DNA of 61,825 bases, taken from Nitrososphaerota archaeon. Lineage in GTDB: Archaea > Thermoproteota > Nitrososphaeria > Nitrososphaerales > UBA183. Positions within the stretch are counted from its first letter, which is position 1, and each line of letters opens with the position of its first letter. Shown here piece after piece: positions 25,328 to 33,612 of the stretch. The notes under the pieces are model-generated. The model made no database searches. It saw only the letters and a program-made list of their open reading frames with translations, and had not been told where the DNA came from. The DNA lies in the NCBI GenBank assembly GCA_029784825.1, contig JAFMAU010000009.1:1-61825 (forward strand), given 5' to 3'. A program made the translations under genes and the position numbers.

Positions 25328-26254
25328 TCAGGGACTCCCCTTCCTGGAGCGAGCGCTTCGACCCGATGACCTCGGGCCGCCGTCCGGCAGCTTCAGTCTG
25401 CCTGCCTTCCAGGGCTTCATGACCAGGTCCCATCTCGAGACCACCCTCCCGTCGTCTGTGACGAGGCAGTCGTCTGGCTGGCTCCCCATGACCTTGCAGG
25501 CGTCGTAAATCGTGCCGCCCTGCGACAGTCGGCCCGCCTTCTGGGCCTGGAGGTCGGAGACCTTCGCGTCGATCCACCTCTGGGGGGCGTCCCTCGCCAG
25601 GAAGAGGCGGTCGCTCCTGAACATGAAGCGGACCACCGACCTGTCAGAGACGAACTCCCGTGGGCGCCCGTCGAGCATCAGCCTCCTTACGTTGTGGGAC
25701 AGCATCTTCCGGATAGCCTCCCTGACAGGCCTGTCGCGAGAGATCGAGACAGGCTTCGAGCCGACCGAGGCTGCGGCCATGTCGGAGGTCAGGGAGCGGT
25801 TCCGGATGAGCGCCACGACGTCGCCGAGGGTCGCGAGCGTGTGCTGCCGAAGATGGTCCACCCGCACGTTCCCGAACCTGGTCATCTCCACCAGTCGGAG
25901 CAGGTCGTCGATGGAGTCGCTGGACAGACAGGACGCGATCCACATCACGGTCTCGCTGCACGGGGTCCAGAGCATCTTGTAGTAGTCCGGCGGGCTCGTC
26001 TCAGCGACCCGCTTCAGGAGCGAGTAGCCCCCGACGGCCCCGTACATCATGACCCGGGAGTTCGCACCCCAGCGAGGGTGGAGGCCGGCGATGACCGGGA
26101 GCATGAAGATGTCGTTAAGGGTGAACATGCTCCCTGCGGTTATCAGCGGGGAATTCCCGTCGAAGACGGGCCGGGGGCTGCGAAAGAGCTCGGGCATGAG
26201 GGCGATGATCGAACGCGTTGACGCCGCGGTCATCTCCTCGCTCTCTGACATCAT
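25328..26254 (-). CDS. CBS-domain-pair protein with N-terminal helical domain
   Basis: 308 residues. The first ~165 are helical and not recognised. The last ~140 resemble a CBS pair (VSISRDRPVREAIRKMLSHNVRRLML and GGTIYDACKVMGSQPDDCLVTDDGRVV), which usually senses adenine nucleotides. A ggataataac element about 24 nt upstream supports a start at 26254 or 26251. Possible role: ligand-responsive regulation of an unknown partner. Confidence 0.65.
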   Translation of the reverse strand: MMSESEEMTAASTRSIIALMPELFRSPRPVFDGNSPLITAGSMFTLNDIFMLPVIAGLHPRWGANSRVMMYGAVGGYSLLKRVAETSPPDYYKMLWTPCSETVMWIASCLSSDSIDDLLRLVEMTRFGNVRVDHLRQHTLATLGDVVALIRNRSLTSDMAAASVGSKPVSISRDRPVREAIRKMLSHNVRRLMLDGRPREFVSDRSVVRFMFRSDRLFLARDAPQRWIDAKVSDLQAQKAGRLSQGGTIYDACKVMGSQPDDCLVTDDGRVVSRWDLVMKPWKAGRLKLPDGGPRSSGRSARSRKGSP

Positions 26255-26551
26255 CGGGGGCCTGAGACACTGGTTATTATCCTAAACGTGAACCCTATCG
26301 CGTTGTCTTGATGGGAATGCTCAATATCATCTGTTTCAGGTCGACCCTGCCCCCCCGGCACCAAGATGGAGGCGCGCTGGAGCAGAGAGACCGAAGGCAA
26401 CGGGATGAGGAAAGAAGTCAGCCGCGGTTCGGAGGACGACGCGCCCGAGACCCCGCGCCATGGGCGGGAACTGCTCTTTCGAAAAGGCGGGCGCTGACTG
26501 CCTGGCCGGCCCCAGTCACGCTTTTAACGGACTGGCTGGAAGAAACCGTCG

Positions 26552-26944
26552 ATGCCTTCCACCTCGCGCAAGTACGTCGGAAGGAACTGCAACCTGGAGC
26601 TGCTGGCTGACGGCATCGAGGAGTACTTCCAGACGCACGGCTACACCACCCAGACCGACAGGCGCGGGTCCACCTTCGTCGTCCAGGCCAGGAAGGAGGG
26701 TACCCTGAGGACGGTCGTCGCTGCGGACAGGTCGTTCACGCTCACGGTTCAGGGGGAGCCGAACAGCTTCACCGTGTCGTTCGGGATCGGGAAGTGGCTC
26801 CAGAACCTCAGCGTGGCTGTGCTGGAGGGCTTCGCGATAGGCCCGGCTGTCTTCGTGGCCGAGGTGCCGATTTCGATGTGGGACTATGAGATAGAGCGGG
26901 AGTTCTGGAACTACGTCGAGCAGCAGGTCGAGCTGAAGGTCTGA
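26552..26944 (+). CDS. Unknown conserved-looking protein upstream of TrmB regulator
   Basis: 130 residues, mixed alpha/beta, no membrane helix except a weakly hydrophobic VAVLEGFAIGPAVFVAEV stretch. The N-terminus (CNLELLADGIEEYFQTHGYTTQ) resembles a small domain seen in other archaeal unknowns. A gcttttaacg element (26520-26529) lies 27 nt upstream of ATG 26552. The TrmB-like regulator starts 4 bp after its stop, so the two are co-transcribed and may work together. No function assigned. Confidence 0.62.
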   Translation: MPSTSRKYVGRNCNLELLADGIEEYFQTHGYTTQTDRRGSTFVVQARKEGTLRTVVAADRSFTLTVQGEPNSFTVSFGIGKWLQNLSVAVLEGFAIGPAVFVAEVPISMWDYEIEREFWNYVEQQVELKV

Positions 26945-26948
26945 GCCC

Positions 26949-27713
26949 ATGAGCCTGAGCGAGAGGGCGGGGTCGGCCCTGGAGCAGCTGGGGCTCACCG
27001 GGAGCGAGGTCAAGGCCTACGTGGCGCTTCTCAGGGGAGGGACGATGACTGCCAACGACGTCAGCCGGGCTGCGAGAATCCCCTATTCGAAGGTCTACGA
27101 CTCGCTAAAGTCGCTCCACGCCAAGGGCTGGGTGGAGGAGCAGAAGAGCAGGCCGGTGGTGTTCACGGCGCGGCCGCCGGACACGGCGATCGAGGAGCTG
27201 CGAGCGAGGCAGCAGACTGAGAGGAAGGAGAAGGAGCAGCTGGCGCTGGACGAGCTGATGGGCATCTACGCCAGGACCGGGGAGCAGGAGAGGCCTGACC
27301 TGTGGATAATGCGGGGGAACAACGAGATCCTCTCGCGCGTGAAGAACCTCCTCCTCAACTGCAGAGCGGAGCTCCTGATCGTGCTGCCGCCGCAGGTGAT
27401 CCCGTTCATGGACCAGATGGAGCCGCTGATGGGGACGCTGAAGGAGAAGGGTGTCAAGAGCCAGATACTGACGTCGCCGGAAGCCCCCGAGAAGTCGCTC
27501 CAGCAGCTCGGAAAGTACGCCGAGGTGAGGACCAGGAAGACGATGTACGGAGGCGGACTGGTCTCGGACTCGAGGGAGGTCGTCCTGCTGCTTGCCGGAG
27601 GCGAGCAGTCCACGCTTCCTCTGGCGATCTGGGCGTCCCACCACGGCCTGGCGAGCTTCGCGAAGGACTACTTCGAGTTCCTCTGGAGCTCCCCGGGGAC
27701 AACGAAGGTCTGA
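26949..27713 (+). CDS. TrmB family transcriptional regulator
   Basis: 254 residues. The N-terminal winged helix has the TrmB pattern: LEQLGLTGSEVKAYVALLRGG, NDVSRAARIPYSKVYDSLKSLHAKGWVEE, then FTARPPDTAIEELRARQQTE as coiled-coil linker. The C-terminal ~150 residues resemble the TrmB effector domain (LIVLPPQVIPFMD, LVSDSREVVLLLAGG, LAIWASHHGLASFAKDYFEFLW). Archaeal TrmB proteins usually sense sugars; the ligand here is unknown. Co-directional with the preceding unknown gene. Confidence 0.85.
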   Translation: MSLSERAGSALEQLGLTGSEVKAYVALLRGGTMTANDVSRAARIPYSKVYDSLKSLHAKGWVEEQKSRPVVFTARPPDTAIEELRARQQTERKEKEQLALDELMGIYARTGEQERPDLWIMRGNNEILSRVKNLLLNCRAELLIVLPPQVIPFMDQMEPLMGTLKEKGVKSQILTSPEAPEKSLQQLGKYAEVRTRKTMYGGGLVSDSREVVLLLAGGEQSTLPLAIWASHHGLASFAKDYFEFLWSSPGTTKV

Positions 27714-27783
27714 CGCGGAAGACCCGCATCAGGAACACTTCACCACAACATCTATAGCAAAACACGGGCTAATCGATGGGCGC

Positions 27784-28104
27784 ATGAGCGAGGTCAGGGC
27801 ACTCCTCCGTTTCTGCCCCGCGTGCGGAAAGAGGTTCCACATCAAGGTGGTGGGCAGGAAGCTGATCGAAGACAGGATGGAGCAGACGGAGACGAAGCGG
27901 GACCTGGGGTTCATCGGCTCCCCCATGGGCTACGGCAGCTACGGGGCAGCCCAGCCGGTCGTCGTCGAGGAGGACGTGCCCCTCACGGTCGACGTGGAGG
28001 AGTTCCAGTACACGTACAAGTGCAAGCACTGCGGCCACGTCTGGTCCGAGATGCACGACCAGGAGCGGCGCACAGAATCTTCTGGTCAGCCTCCGCGGAA
28101 GTAG
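27784..28104 (+). CDS. Double zinc-ribbon protein, unknown function
   Basis: 106 residues with two CxxC pairs, FCPACGKRFH near the N-terminus and YKCKHCGHVWSE near the C-terminus, joined by an acidic, glycine-rich linker. This fits one zinc ribbon split by an insertion, or two half-sites. A tctatagc element about 29 nt upstream supports ATG 27784; the frame is open further upstream but not convincing there. Likely a nucleic-acid-binding or adaptor protein; no family assigned. Confidence 0.6.
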   Translation: MSEVRALLRFCPACGKRFHIKVVGRKLIEDRMEQTETKRDLGFIGSPMGYGSYGAAQPVVVEEDVPLTVDVEEFQYTYKCKHCGHVWSEMHDQERRTESSGQPPRK

Positions 28105-28154
28105 CGGCCTCCGGCGGCATTTGCTTTTTAGCCAGACCAGGAAGGGAATCCCCC

Positions 28155-28514
28155 GTGCTCAGGGACGAAGAGGACGTCCTAAGGAGACTCGAGGAGGAGG
28201 TCGAGCTTACGAAGAAGGAGGCCAGGGCTTACCTCGGACTTTTGAAGACGGGGTCCCTTCCGGCCAGGCAGAAGCCTCCCGAAATCGAGAAGCTCTTGGA
28301 GCTCGGGATGGTCATACTTTCGGGCGACAACAGCAGGTTTATCCCCGTCCATCCGAGGTTGGCGGTCGCGAACCACTTCAGGACCTGGAGGGAGAAGCTT
28401 GTCAAGGAGATCAATGATAGGAGGATGCGGGTGGACAGGTTGATACTGGAGCTGATACCGCTGTATGAGGCGACGGACGAGAAGAAGCTCAAGGGGAGCC
28501 GGGGGAGAGACTGA
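28155..28514 (+). CDS. TrmB-like winged-helix protein, DNA-binding part only
   Basis: 119 residues. VELTKKEARAYLGLLKTG matches the first TrmB helix pair; RFIPVHPRLAVANHFRTWREKLVKEINDRRMRVDRL matches the post-wing linker and dimerisation helix. The effector domain is absent. GTG 28155 lies about 28 nt after a tgcttttta TATA element, which fixes the start. Candidate small regulator; target unknown. Confidence 0.6.
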   Translation: MLRDEEDVLRRLEEEVELTKKEARAYLGLLKTGSLPARQKPPEIEKLLELGMVILSGDNSRFIPVHPRLAVANHFRTWREKLVKEINDRRMRVDRLILELIPLYEATDEKKLKGSRGRD

Positions 28515-28543
28515 CGGCCGACCATTCGCATGAAGTAGTCTTC

Positions 28544-28936
28544 GTGGGCATGATTAACGTCAACAGGGACAACTACCTGCAGGGCGTCGTAGACGTGTGG
28601 AGGTGCAGGAAGTGCCACGAGCTCTACTGCGACGACAAGCGCTACGGCGAGCCGCTAAAGCCAAGCGTCGGATTCGAGGTGATCCCGCCCGACGAGCAGT
28701 GGGCGGTGCTGACCTGCACGACCGCCAAGGAAGTCTTCATGAACAGCCTCGGGGTCAAGCCGGGCAAGAAGGTCGCGCACACCTGCAAGAGCGGGGAGGC
28801 GCGAGAGCTGACTGTGACAGATGACTACTCTGTCGAGCCCTCGGGCGGGACGCCCATCCACAGGCTCTACCTCGTGAAGGACAACATCAACAAGAACATC
28901 GAGGCCGGCTACTACAAGCTGACGATGCCGAGATGA
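28544..28936 (+). CDS. Small protein with CxxC motif, unknown function
   Basis: 130 residues. RCRKCHELYC near residues 19-28 could bind zinc; the remainder is mixed alpha/beta with two further single cysteines (LTCTT, HTCKS). ATG 28550 is an alternative start to GTG 28544. The stop overlaps the ATG of the next membrane-protein gene by 4 bp (ATGA), so the pair is translationally coupled. No family recognised. Confidence 0.6.
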   Translation: MGMINVNRDNYLQGVVDVWRCRKCHELYCDDKRYGEPLKPSVGFEVIPPDEQWAVLTCTTAKEVFMNSLGVKPGKKVAHTCKSGEARELTVTDDYSVEPSGGTPIHRLYLVKDNINKNIEAGYYKLTMPR

Positions 28937-29304
28937 ACACCCTCAAGGTGGCCGCGGGCGTCCTCGCCCTCGCCGACTCGGTCCTCGGGTTGTATCTCTA
29001 TTCGAGTACGTCGTTCTCGGGCGCGCTCGGCGTCTTCGGGACGCTCCTGCTGTGGGCGAGCGCATTCCTGCTGGTCGACTCCCTGCTCTGCATCTACGGC
29101 GTGTACTACGCGTTCCCGGTCGCTGCAGTGCTTTCGGTGGTCCTGGCGGCCGAGGCTCCTCTGCTCTTCTCCGGGTACAGCTACCAGGAGTTGACGCTCC
29201 TGGCTCTCTCGCTGGTCGGGTTGGCTCTGAACCTGCTGGCCTACAGGTCTAGGTCGCAGCTGTCCGAACAGGCGAACCCGATGAACCTGCCGGTGTTTGG
29301 TTAG
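28933..29304 (+). CDS. Small four-helix membrane protein, unknown function
   Basis: 123 residues with hydrophobic helices at about 5-25, 30-52, 53-76 and 83-104 and a short polar tail. It overlaps the preceding Cys-containing gene by 4 bp and the convergent DUF309 gene by 4 bp. Both unknown genes may form a membrane/soluble pair. Confidence 0.62.
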   Translation: MNTLKVAAGVLALADSVLGLYLYSSTSFSGALGVFGTLLLWASAFLLVDSLLCIYGVYYAFPVAAVLSVVLAAEAPLLFSGYSYQELTLLALSLVGLALNLLAYRSRSQLSEQANPMNLPVFG

Positions 29305-29942
29305 ACCGTGAAGACCTCGAACCTGCCGGCCGCGAGAATGCCGTCCACGTTCTTCTTCAAGGCGTCGACCCTGATCCCAAAGTAGTGGTTGGCGCCGTAA
29401 GAAAGCTGCCTCGAGGCCCGCCGGAGGACGCCGAGCGCCACCGTTTCCTCCCGCTTCTGGTGGTGCACGAAGGCGGCGCATACGAGAATCAGGCCCTGGA
29501 GGTAGCTCTTCTCGTCGCCGGCTGCGGCTCTCCAGACTGATTCGAGCGTTTCGTGGGCCTCCCAGTACCTCTCCGAGTTGAAGTAGCCGCGCGCCTCGTC
29601 GACCAGGGCTTCCTTCGGCTTGTAAGGCGGGGCTTCGCTGAGGTTCTTGGAGAACTCGGTCTCTGCCATCGGCCCCACCGCGGCCAGGAAGAGCTCAAAG
29701 TCCTCGGCTGTTGGCGCGAATATGTCGATCTCGAGCGCGCCGTACGAGGTCCACTTCGGGTTCCTCGCTTCCGCCATGACGGACTCTGCGAGGGACTTGA
29801 CCAGCGCTAGGAAGACGGCGCCCCCCTCTCTCTTCGATTTCAGCCGGACCAGGAAGCGCAAACCGCCATGGGACAGCGCGGGCCTCCTATTGAACAGTGA
29901 AACCGCGCTACGCTTTAATCGGGCGACGGGGTCCGATTTCAT
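29301..29942 (-). CDS. DUF309 domain protein with N-terminal extension
   Basis: 213 residues. The C-terminal half matches DUF309: EARGYFNSERYWEAHETLESVWRAA, SYLQGLILVCAAFVHHQK and LGVLRRASRQL. The first ~100 residues form a separate alpha/beta domain (alternating basic strands, then YGALEIDIFAPTAEDFELFL). DUF309 is a helical family with a conserved HExxE-like HETLESVW motif but no established reaction. ATG 29942 is chosen because codons above it are shadow-like. Confidence 0.75.
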   Translation of the reverse strand: MKSDPVARLKRSAVSLFNRRPALSHGGLRFLVRLKSKREGGAVFLALVKSLAESVMAEARNPKWTSYGALEIDIFAPTAEDFELFLAAVGPMAETEFSKNLSEAPPYKPKEALVDEARGYFNSERYWEAHETLESVWRAAAGDEKSYLQGLILVCAAFVHHQKREETVALGVLRRASRQLSYGANHYFGIRVDALKKNVDGILAAGRFEVFTV

Positions 29943-30282
29943 GCGTGGGTGATGACCGAATAAGCCCATTTGATGAAATGAAATGGATCTTGAGTCGAGG
30001 AACCCACGCCTCCGAGGCGGAGGCCAACTCGGCCGGGTTCGGTTGGTTCTGTCGAGTTGGCGGGCCACAGCCAATGCCGTCAGGCGTCGGGCCATGCCCG
30101 CCACCCAACTTGCTGGCATCGACTCTGAGGATTGCCGCCCGCGTCGGGTTCCCCCTCATCGCTTCACCTGCCAGCCCTTTGTCCCCAGCCAGCAAATACA
30201 CTTGTTGAGAGCGACTCACTGGCTCGGGAAGGGAACTGGCGAACCGAGCCTTGGAATAGGGGCCGGTTATGCATCCAGCCCC
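29943..30282. other. Intergenic region without a supported gene
   Basis: About 340 bp. It contains a potential hairpin with ~10-bp arms (ccaactcggc near 30024 and gtcgagttgg near 30052) and a sequence around 29983-30005 (ggatcttgagtcgaggaacc) that weakly resembles the tRNA-T-arm antisense sequence in the repeats at 57.9 and 59.9 kb. No complete tRNA or credible ORF is seen. Confidence 0.4.
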
Positions 30283-30723
30283 ATGATGACCATGAGAGAT
30301 TGGGTATATCTTGCAGGATTAGCCGATGGTGAGGGATGCATCGCGGTTCAAATCAAGCGTTCAGCGCACTATTCGACAGGCTATCATTTGTCTCCAATCT
30401 TCCAGATTGGACTGAGCGAAACGAACTTGGGTTTCTATGAATTCTGGGCGAAGGAGCTTGGGGGCGGAGTCTCCAAGAACCGGAAACTTGGATATCGATG
30501 GCGAGTCACAGCTAAAAGCCAAGTCGCCTACATCCTGAATCATATCCGGCCGTTCGTTCGGCTTACTGATGCCAGGAAGAAGATAGCTCTGCTGACGGAG
30601 ATATTGTCCGCAAACCCGGAGAAAACGCCAAGCGACCCGGAGAAGCTTCAATCGTTGGTTCGTGAATTGAGGGCGTTGAGTAAGCGGAGGAAGAACGGAA
30701 GGGCCGAAAGGATTTGGGCTTAA
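30283..30723 (+). CDS. Free-standing LAGLIDADG homing endonuclease (single motif)
   Basis: 146 residues with one dodecapeptide motif, YLAGLADGEGCIAVQIK near the N-terminus, which places it in the dimeric one-motif LAGLIDADG group. The C-terminal half is basic (KLGYRWRVTAKSQVAYIL, LSKRRKNGRAERIWA), as needed for DNA contact. The start may be ATG 30283, 30286 or 30292; the last is about 24 nt after a gttatgc TATA-like element. No rRNA or tRNA exon is visible around it, so it does not look like an intron ORF here. Confidence 0.78.
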   Translation: MMTMRDWVYLAGLADGEGCIAVQIKRSAHYSTGYHLSPIFQIGLSETNLGFYEFWAKELGGGVSKNRKLGYRWRVTAKSQVAYILNHIRPFVRLTDARKKIALLTEILSANPEKTPSDPEKLQSLVRELRALSKRRKNGRAERIWA

Positions 30724-30980
30724 TACGTGCCAGCCCCCTCATGGACAGGTTCAGGGCTGTCTAGCACCGCGCAGGCCCTCGAAGTCAATGCGACTTTGTG
30801 GCGGGAAGGGAGTTCGACGCCCTTCAACGAGCGATAGAACCCTTTCATCCCCTTCCTGTTTGTGATCCCGTTCTCCTGACCGCAGTGGACGGCGCAAGTC
30901 AGGGTGAGGCGGTCATGGAGAAGACTGTCGAGGGGATCGTTCTTGAATGTCTGGGTGACACACTTTGTCGCTCGCGACAA
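30720..30980 (-). CDS. Possible small unknown protein
   Basis: 86 residues from TTG 30980, basic and cysteine-containing, with no recognised family. The support is indirect: a ttaaat element is centred about 25 nt upstream and codon third positions are GC-rich. It overlaps the stop of the homing endonuclease gene by 4 bp. It could be a chance frame. Confidence 0.3.
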   Translation of the reverse strand: MSRATKCVTQTFKNDPLDSLLHDRLTLTCAVHCGQENGITNRKGMKGFYRSLKGVELPSRHKVALTSRACAVLDSPEPVHEGAGTY

Positions 30981-31117
30981 CGGAATCTACGTTGCGACTC
31001 CATTTAAGCGCCATGACCCGACAATTTACAGGTTGAATCATGGCCCACAGAGTTGACAGAACCTTTCGGTTATGAGTTTATATCCCGAAGGGATTTTCGG
31101 TCGGTGAGCGGTCAGCG

Positions 31118-31645
31118 ATGGTGGCAATAGACCTCACTTGCAACTTGGAGGGATTCAGGAGGTTCCTTGTCAACAGCACCTGCCGCAGTTTCATCCCAGA
31201 GTCCTACCTGCACGACCCCGAGGTCTTCCCCGAGAAGGAGGGAGACCAAGGTTCGATCTATGTGGAGGCCGTGGACAAGGTCGACCTGAAGAAGATCAGG
31301 GACGTCATGTTCATCAATGCGCGCGACGTCCTGGGGATAATCTACACGTCGAAGAGCGGAAACACCAAGCTGAAGTGGAGGCAGTTGCGCGGCAGGATCG
31401 GCAGGATCTCGGGAGAGGCGTCGGGCAACAGCCTTGTCAATCTCTCCATGGCCAGGATCATCTCGCCTGAGGACGTGGAGGCGATAATGGCGAACCAGCA
31501 GGGCGAGGCACCTGAAGGTGAGGCTCCCGCGCCGCAGGAGGAGTCGGCTGTGCCCGAAGAGCAAGTCGCGGAGCCGGTCGAACCCGCTCCCGCACCCGAG
31601 GAGAGCGGCTCCGAGAGTTCGAACATCGCACAGGAACAATCTTAG
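31118..31645 (+). CDS. Unknown protein with acidic proline/glutamate-rich tail
   Basis: 175 residues. A folded N-terminal part (1-125) has basic helices (KLKWRQLRGRIGRISGEASG) and an ISPEDVEAIM helix. A disordered tail rich in Glu, Pro and Ala (about 126-175) follows. An agtttatatc TATA element ~38 nt upstream suits a short 5' leader. It precedes the arcadin-1-like gene by 69 bp. Not recognised. Confidence 0.6.
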   Translation: MVAIDLTCNLEGFRRFLVNSTCRSFIPESYLHDPEVFPEKEGDQGSIYVEAVDKVDLKKIRDVMFINARDVLGIIYTSKSGNTKLKWRQLRGRIGRISGEASGNSLVNLSMARIISPEDVEAIMANQQGEAPEGEAPAPQEESAVPEEQVAEPVEPAPAPEESGSESSNIAQEQS

Positions 31646-31681
31646 TTTTCGTTTCCGGAAACGGAGTGCAAATTCAGAATC

Positions 31682-31690
31682 TGTTTATAT
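31682..31690 (+). promoter_or_regulatory. TATA box of arcadin-1-like gene
   Basis: The element tgtttatat is centred about 29 nt upstream of TTG 31715, supporting that non-ATG start as leaderless. Confidence 0.55.
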
Positions 31691-31714
31691 CGGCTGGGAA
31701 GGCAGCATGCAGAG

Positions 31715-32050
31715 TTGGCAAGGGTAAAGGTCAACCGCATCAGCAGCATCACCGACCCCATGACCGGTCTGCCGGCGAAGCAGATTGAGCTCGTGGAGGT
31801 GCGCGATTCGAGGCGGATGGAGCAGTTTCCCGCTTCGGACGAGGGGAGGGTGATACAGGGCATGCTGTCCCAGTTGCAGTCGATGGGGCTCGTCCCCCAG
31901 GTCCGCGACATCGGGTTCTCGAAGGTCACCATGAACCTCACCGAGACGGAGTATGACATGCTCGGGATGCGGCTGGACGTCAACGAGGTGTACGACCTGG
32001 ACATCAGGAACGGCACCATCTCGTTGCGTAAGGTCACCGAAGGAACCTGA
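31715..32050 (+). CDS. Arcadin-1-like protein
   Basis: 111 residues starting at TTG 31715. The pattern RVKVNRISSITDPMTGLPAKQIELVEVRD, then a helical MLSQLQSMGLVPQ segment and the terminal YDMLGMRLDVNEVYDLDI resembles arcadin-1, first described as a partner of the archaeal actin crenactin. No crenactin or other arcadin gene is in this window, so a cytoskeletal role is inferred from family resemblance by memory only. The peroxiredoxin gene starts about 16 bp downstream. Confidence 0.5.
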   Translation: MARVKVNRISSITDPMTGLPAKQIELVEVRDSRRMEQFPASDEGRVIQGMLSQLQSMGLVPQVRDIGFSKVTMNLTETEYDMLGMRLDVNEVYDLDIRNGTISLRKVTEGT

Positions 32051-32066
32051 ACGGAGGCGAAGGACG

Positions 32067-32528
32067 ACGGCCAGAGCTGGCGTAGGCGAGAAGGCCCCGG
32101 ACTTTACGCTCCGGGACCAGAACGGCAAGACGGTCGCGCTGCACGACTTCGCCGGCTCGAAGAACGTGGTGATCTACTTCTACCCGAAGGACTTCACGCC
32201 GGGATGCACGGCAGAGACGAAGGGGTTCAGCACCGTGTACGACCAACTGCGCCAGATGGGGGCGGAAGTGCTGGGAATCAGCAGCGGCACGGTCGGGACG
32301 CACAGGGAGTTCGCGGAAGCGTGCGGGGCGAGCTTCAGCCTCCTGGCAGACGAGGGCGGGAAGGTGAGGAAGCTCTACGACGTTCAGCCGTCCATGTGGC
32401 TGATCCCCGGCAGGACCACGTTCGTCATCGACAGGCAGGGGGTCATCCGCCACGTCTTCACATCGCAGACGAATGCGTCAGGGCATGTCGCAGAGGCCAT
32501 CAAGGCCCTGAAGGCCCTCTCGGGCTAG
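32067..32528 (+). CDS. bcp: Peroxiredoxin, Bcp/PrxQ type
   Basis: Thiol peroxidase reducing hydrogen and alkyl peroxides. About 153 residues: VGEKAPDFTLRDQNG, YFYPKDFTPGCTAETKGF with the peroxidatic Cys, the GASFSLLADEGGKV strand and GRTTFVIDRQGVI. The usual PrxQ resolving Cys five residues after the first is a Lys here; a different Cys lies in EACGASF. No ATG, GTG or TTG lies near the expected N-terminus. ACG 32067, preceded by an SD-like ggaggcgaagg, is exactly where the Met should be; an upstream ATG (31953) would add ~38 codons shadowing the arcadin-like gene. Confidence 0.85.
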   Translation, partial: TARAGVGEKAPDFTLRDQNGKTVALHDFAGSKNVVIYFYPKDFTPGCTAETKGFSTVYDQLRQMGAEVLGISSGTVGTHREFAEACGASFSLLADEGGKVRKLYDVQPSMWLIPGRTTFVIDRQGVIRHVFTSQTNASGHVAEAIKALKALSG

Positions 32529-32537
32529 GCAGAGACG

Positions 32538-33308
32538 TTGAGAACGGCGGTAATTTCCGACGTCCATGGGAACTTGGTTGCGCTAGAGGCCGTCCTGCGC
32601 AGCCTCGAGAAGGAGCCGTACGAGAGGTTGGTCTTTCTGGGCGACGCCGCAGCCACCGGACCTGAACCTCACGACGTCATCGCCAGGTTGAAGGCCAAGG
32701 ACCCTGTCTGCGTCATGGGGAACACGGACGAATGGCTGCTGAACCCCGTGCCTCGCGTGAACCCCGACCCCGAGGTCAGGGTTATCGAGGAGGTAGACTA
32801 CTGGGGCGCAAAGCAGCTGACGGACTCTGACAGGGATTTCCTGCGCAGCTTCAAGCCGACGGCGAGGGTCGGGATCGGTGGCGATGCGACGCTGCTCGCC
32901 TACCACGGGTCTCCAAAGTCGAATCGGGATGGGGTTCCCCCGAATGGGACGCCAGAGGACCTGGAGGCCGTCCTCCTCGGCGAGAGGGCGACTGTGATGG
33001 CGGGCGGGCACCTGCACGTGCAGATGCTCCGACGCTATCGGGAATCGCTTCTGATCAACCCGGGCAGCGTGGGGCTTCCCATCGAGCTCATCCCCTCCAC
33101 CGAGAAGGTCCGCATCCCCCCTTGGTGCGAGTATGCTGTCGTGCGCTTTGAAGGAGGGAGGCTCGACGTGTCAATGAAGCGCGTGCCCGTCGACCCCGAT
33201 GCCGTCAACAGGTCGATTCTGGGCAGCGGCATGCCGCACAAGGAGGATTTCCTTGCGACCTGGGCTTCGGTGGTGGGGAAGATGGTCAGCAAGAATAAGT
33301 ACGCATGA
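32538..33308 (+). CDS. Calcineurin-like metallophosphoesterase
   Basis: 256 residues from TTG 32538. Metal-site motifs in order: VISDVHGNLVALEAVL (D-x-H), LVFLGDAAATGPEP (GD), VMGNTDEWLL (GNxD), LAYHGSP and AGGHLHVQMLRR (GH-x-H), then LLINPGSVGLP. This matches the archaeal/bacterial YfcE-type phosphodiesterase group, usually two-metal enzymes acting on phosphodiesters; the substrate is unknown. Begins 9 bp after the peroxiredoxin gene. Confidence 0.85.
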   Translation: MRTAVISDVHGNLVALEAVLRSLEKEPYERLVFLGDAAATGPEPHDVIARLKAKDPVCVMGNTDEWLLNPVPRVNPDPEVRVIEEVDYWGAKQLTDSDRDFLRSFKPTARVGIGGDATLLAYHGSPKSNRDGVPPNGTPEDLEAVLLGERATVMAGGHLHVQMLRRYRESLLINPGSVGLPIELIPSTEKVRIPPWCEYAVVRFEGGRLDVSMKRVPVDPDAVNRSILGSGMPHKEDFLATWASVVGKMVSKNKYA

Positions 33309-33485
33309 GTCCGGTGCGAGCCACGGAAACGGGCCGGGAGACACGAAGCAAGACTCGGGATTCGGTCTGTTCGGACCGGGCAGGCTTGCGGTTCTCGACC
33401 AAGGAGCTGTCGTCCAGGACATGGCCTGACTTTGGGAAGCTCTTCAGGATGCCAGCCGGCAACGCACAGGAAAGCGCTCACCCCG

Positions 33486-33575
33486 TGGTCCGGCGCAGTC
33501 TCGATGTTCGAGAAGGAGGGTTTCAGCCTTGCTGCGCCCTTCGGCAGGAGCGACGTCCTGATGACCAAGGCCATC
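33486..33575 (+). pseudogene. Remnant of a GNAT acetyltransferase C-terminus
   Basis: In one frame the peptide GAVSMFEKEGFSLAAPFG followed by DVLMTKAI closely resembles the last strand-helix-strand of GNAT acetyltransferases (SMFEKAGF...VLMRK). The preceding 175 bp contain no acetyl-CoA-binding core in any frame, so this looks like a decayed gene end just downstream of the tRNA-Gly gene. Confidence 0.4.
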
Positions 33576-33612
33576 CAGTCCAGCCGGCAGGGCTGCTCAG
33601 AGACTGAAGGTG

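Noticed and set aside
26366..26497. 43-codon ORF upstream of the TrmB operon
   Set aside because: Charge-rich, lacks a promoter at the right distance, and shows no recognisable motif.
30283..30723. Homing endonuclease as part of an rRNA or tRNA intron
   Set aside because: No rRNA or tRNA exon sequence is recognisable on either side.
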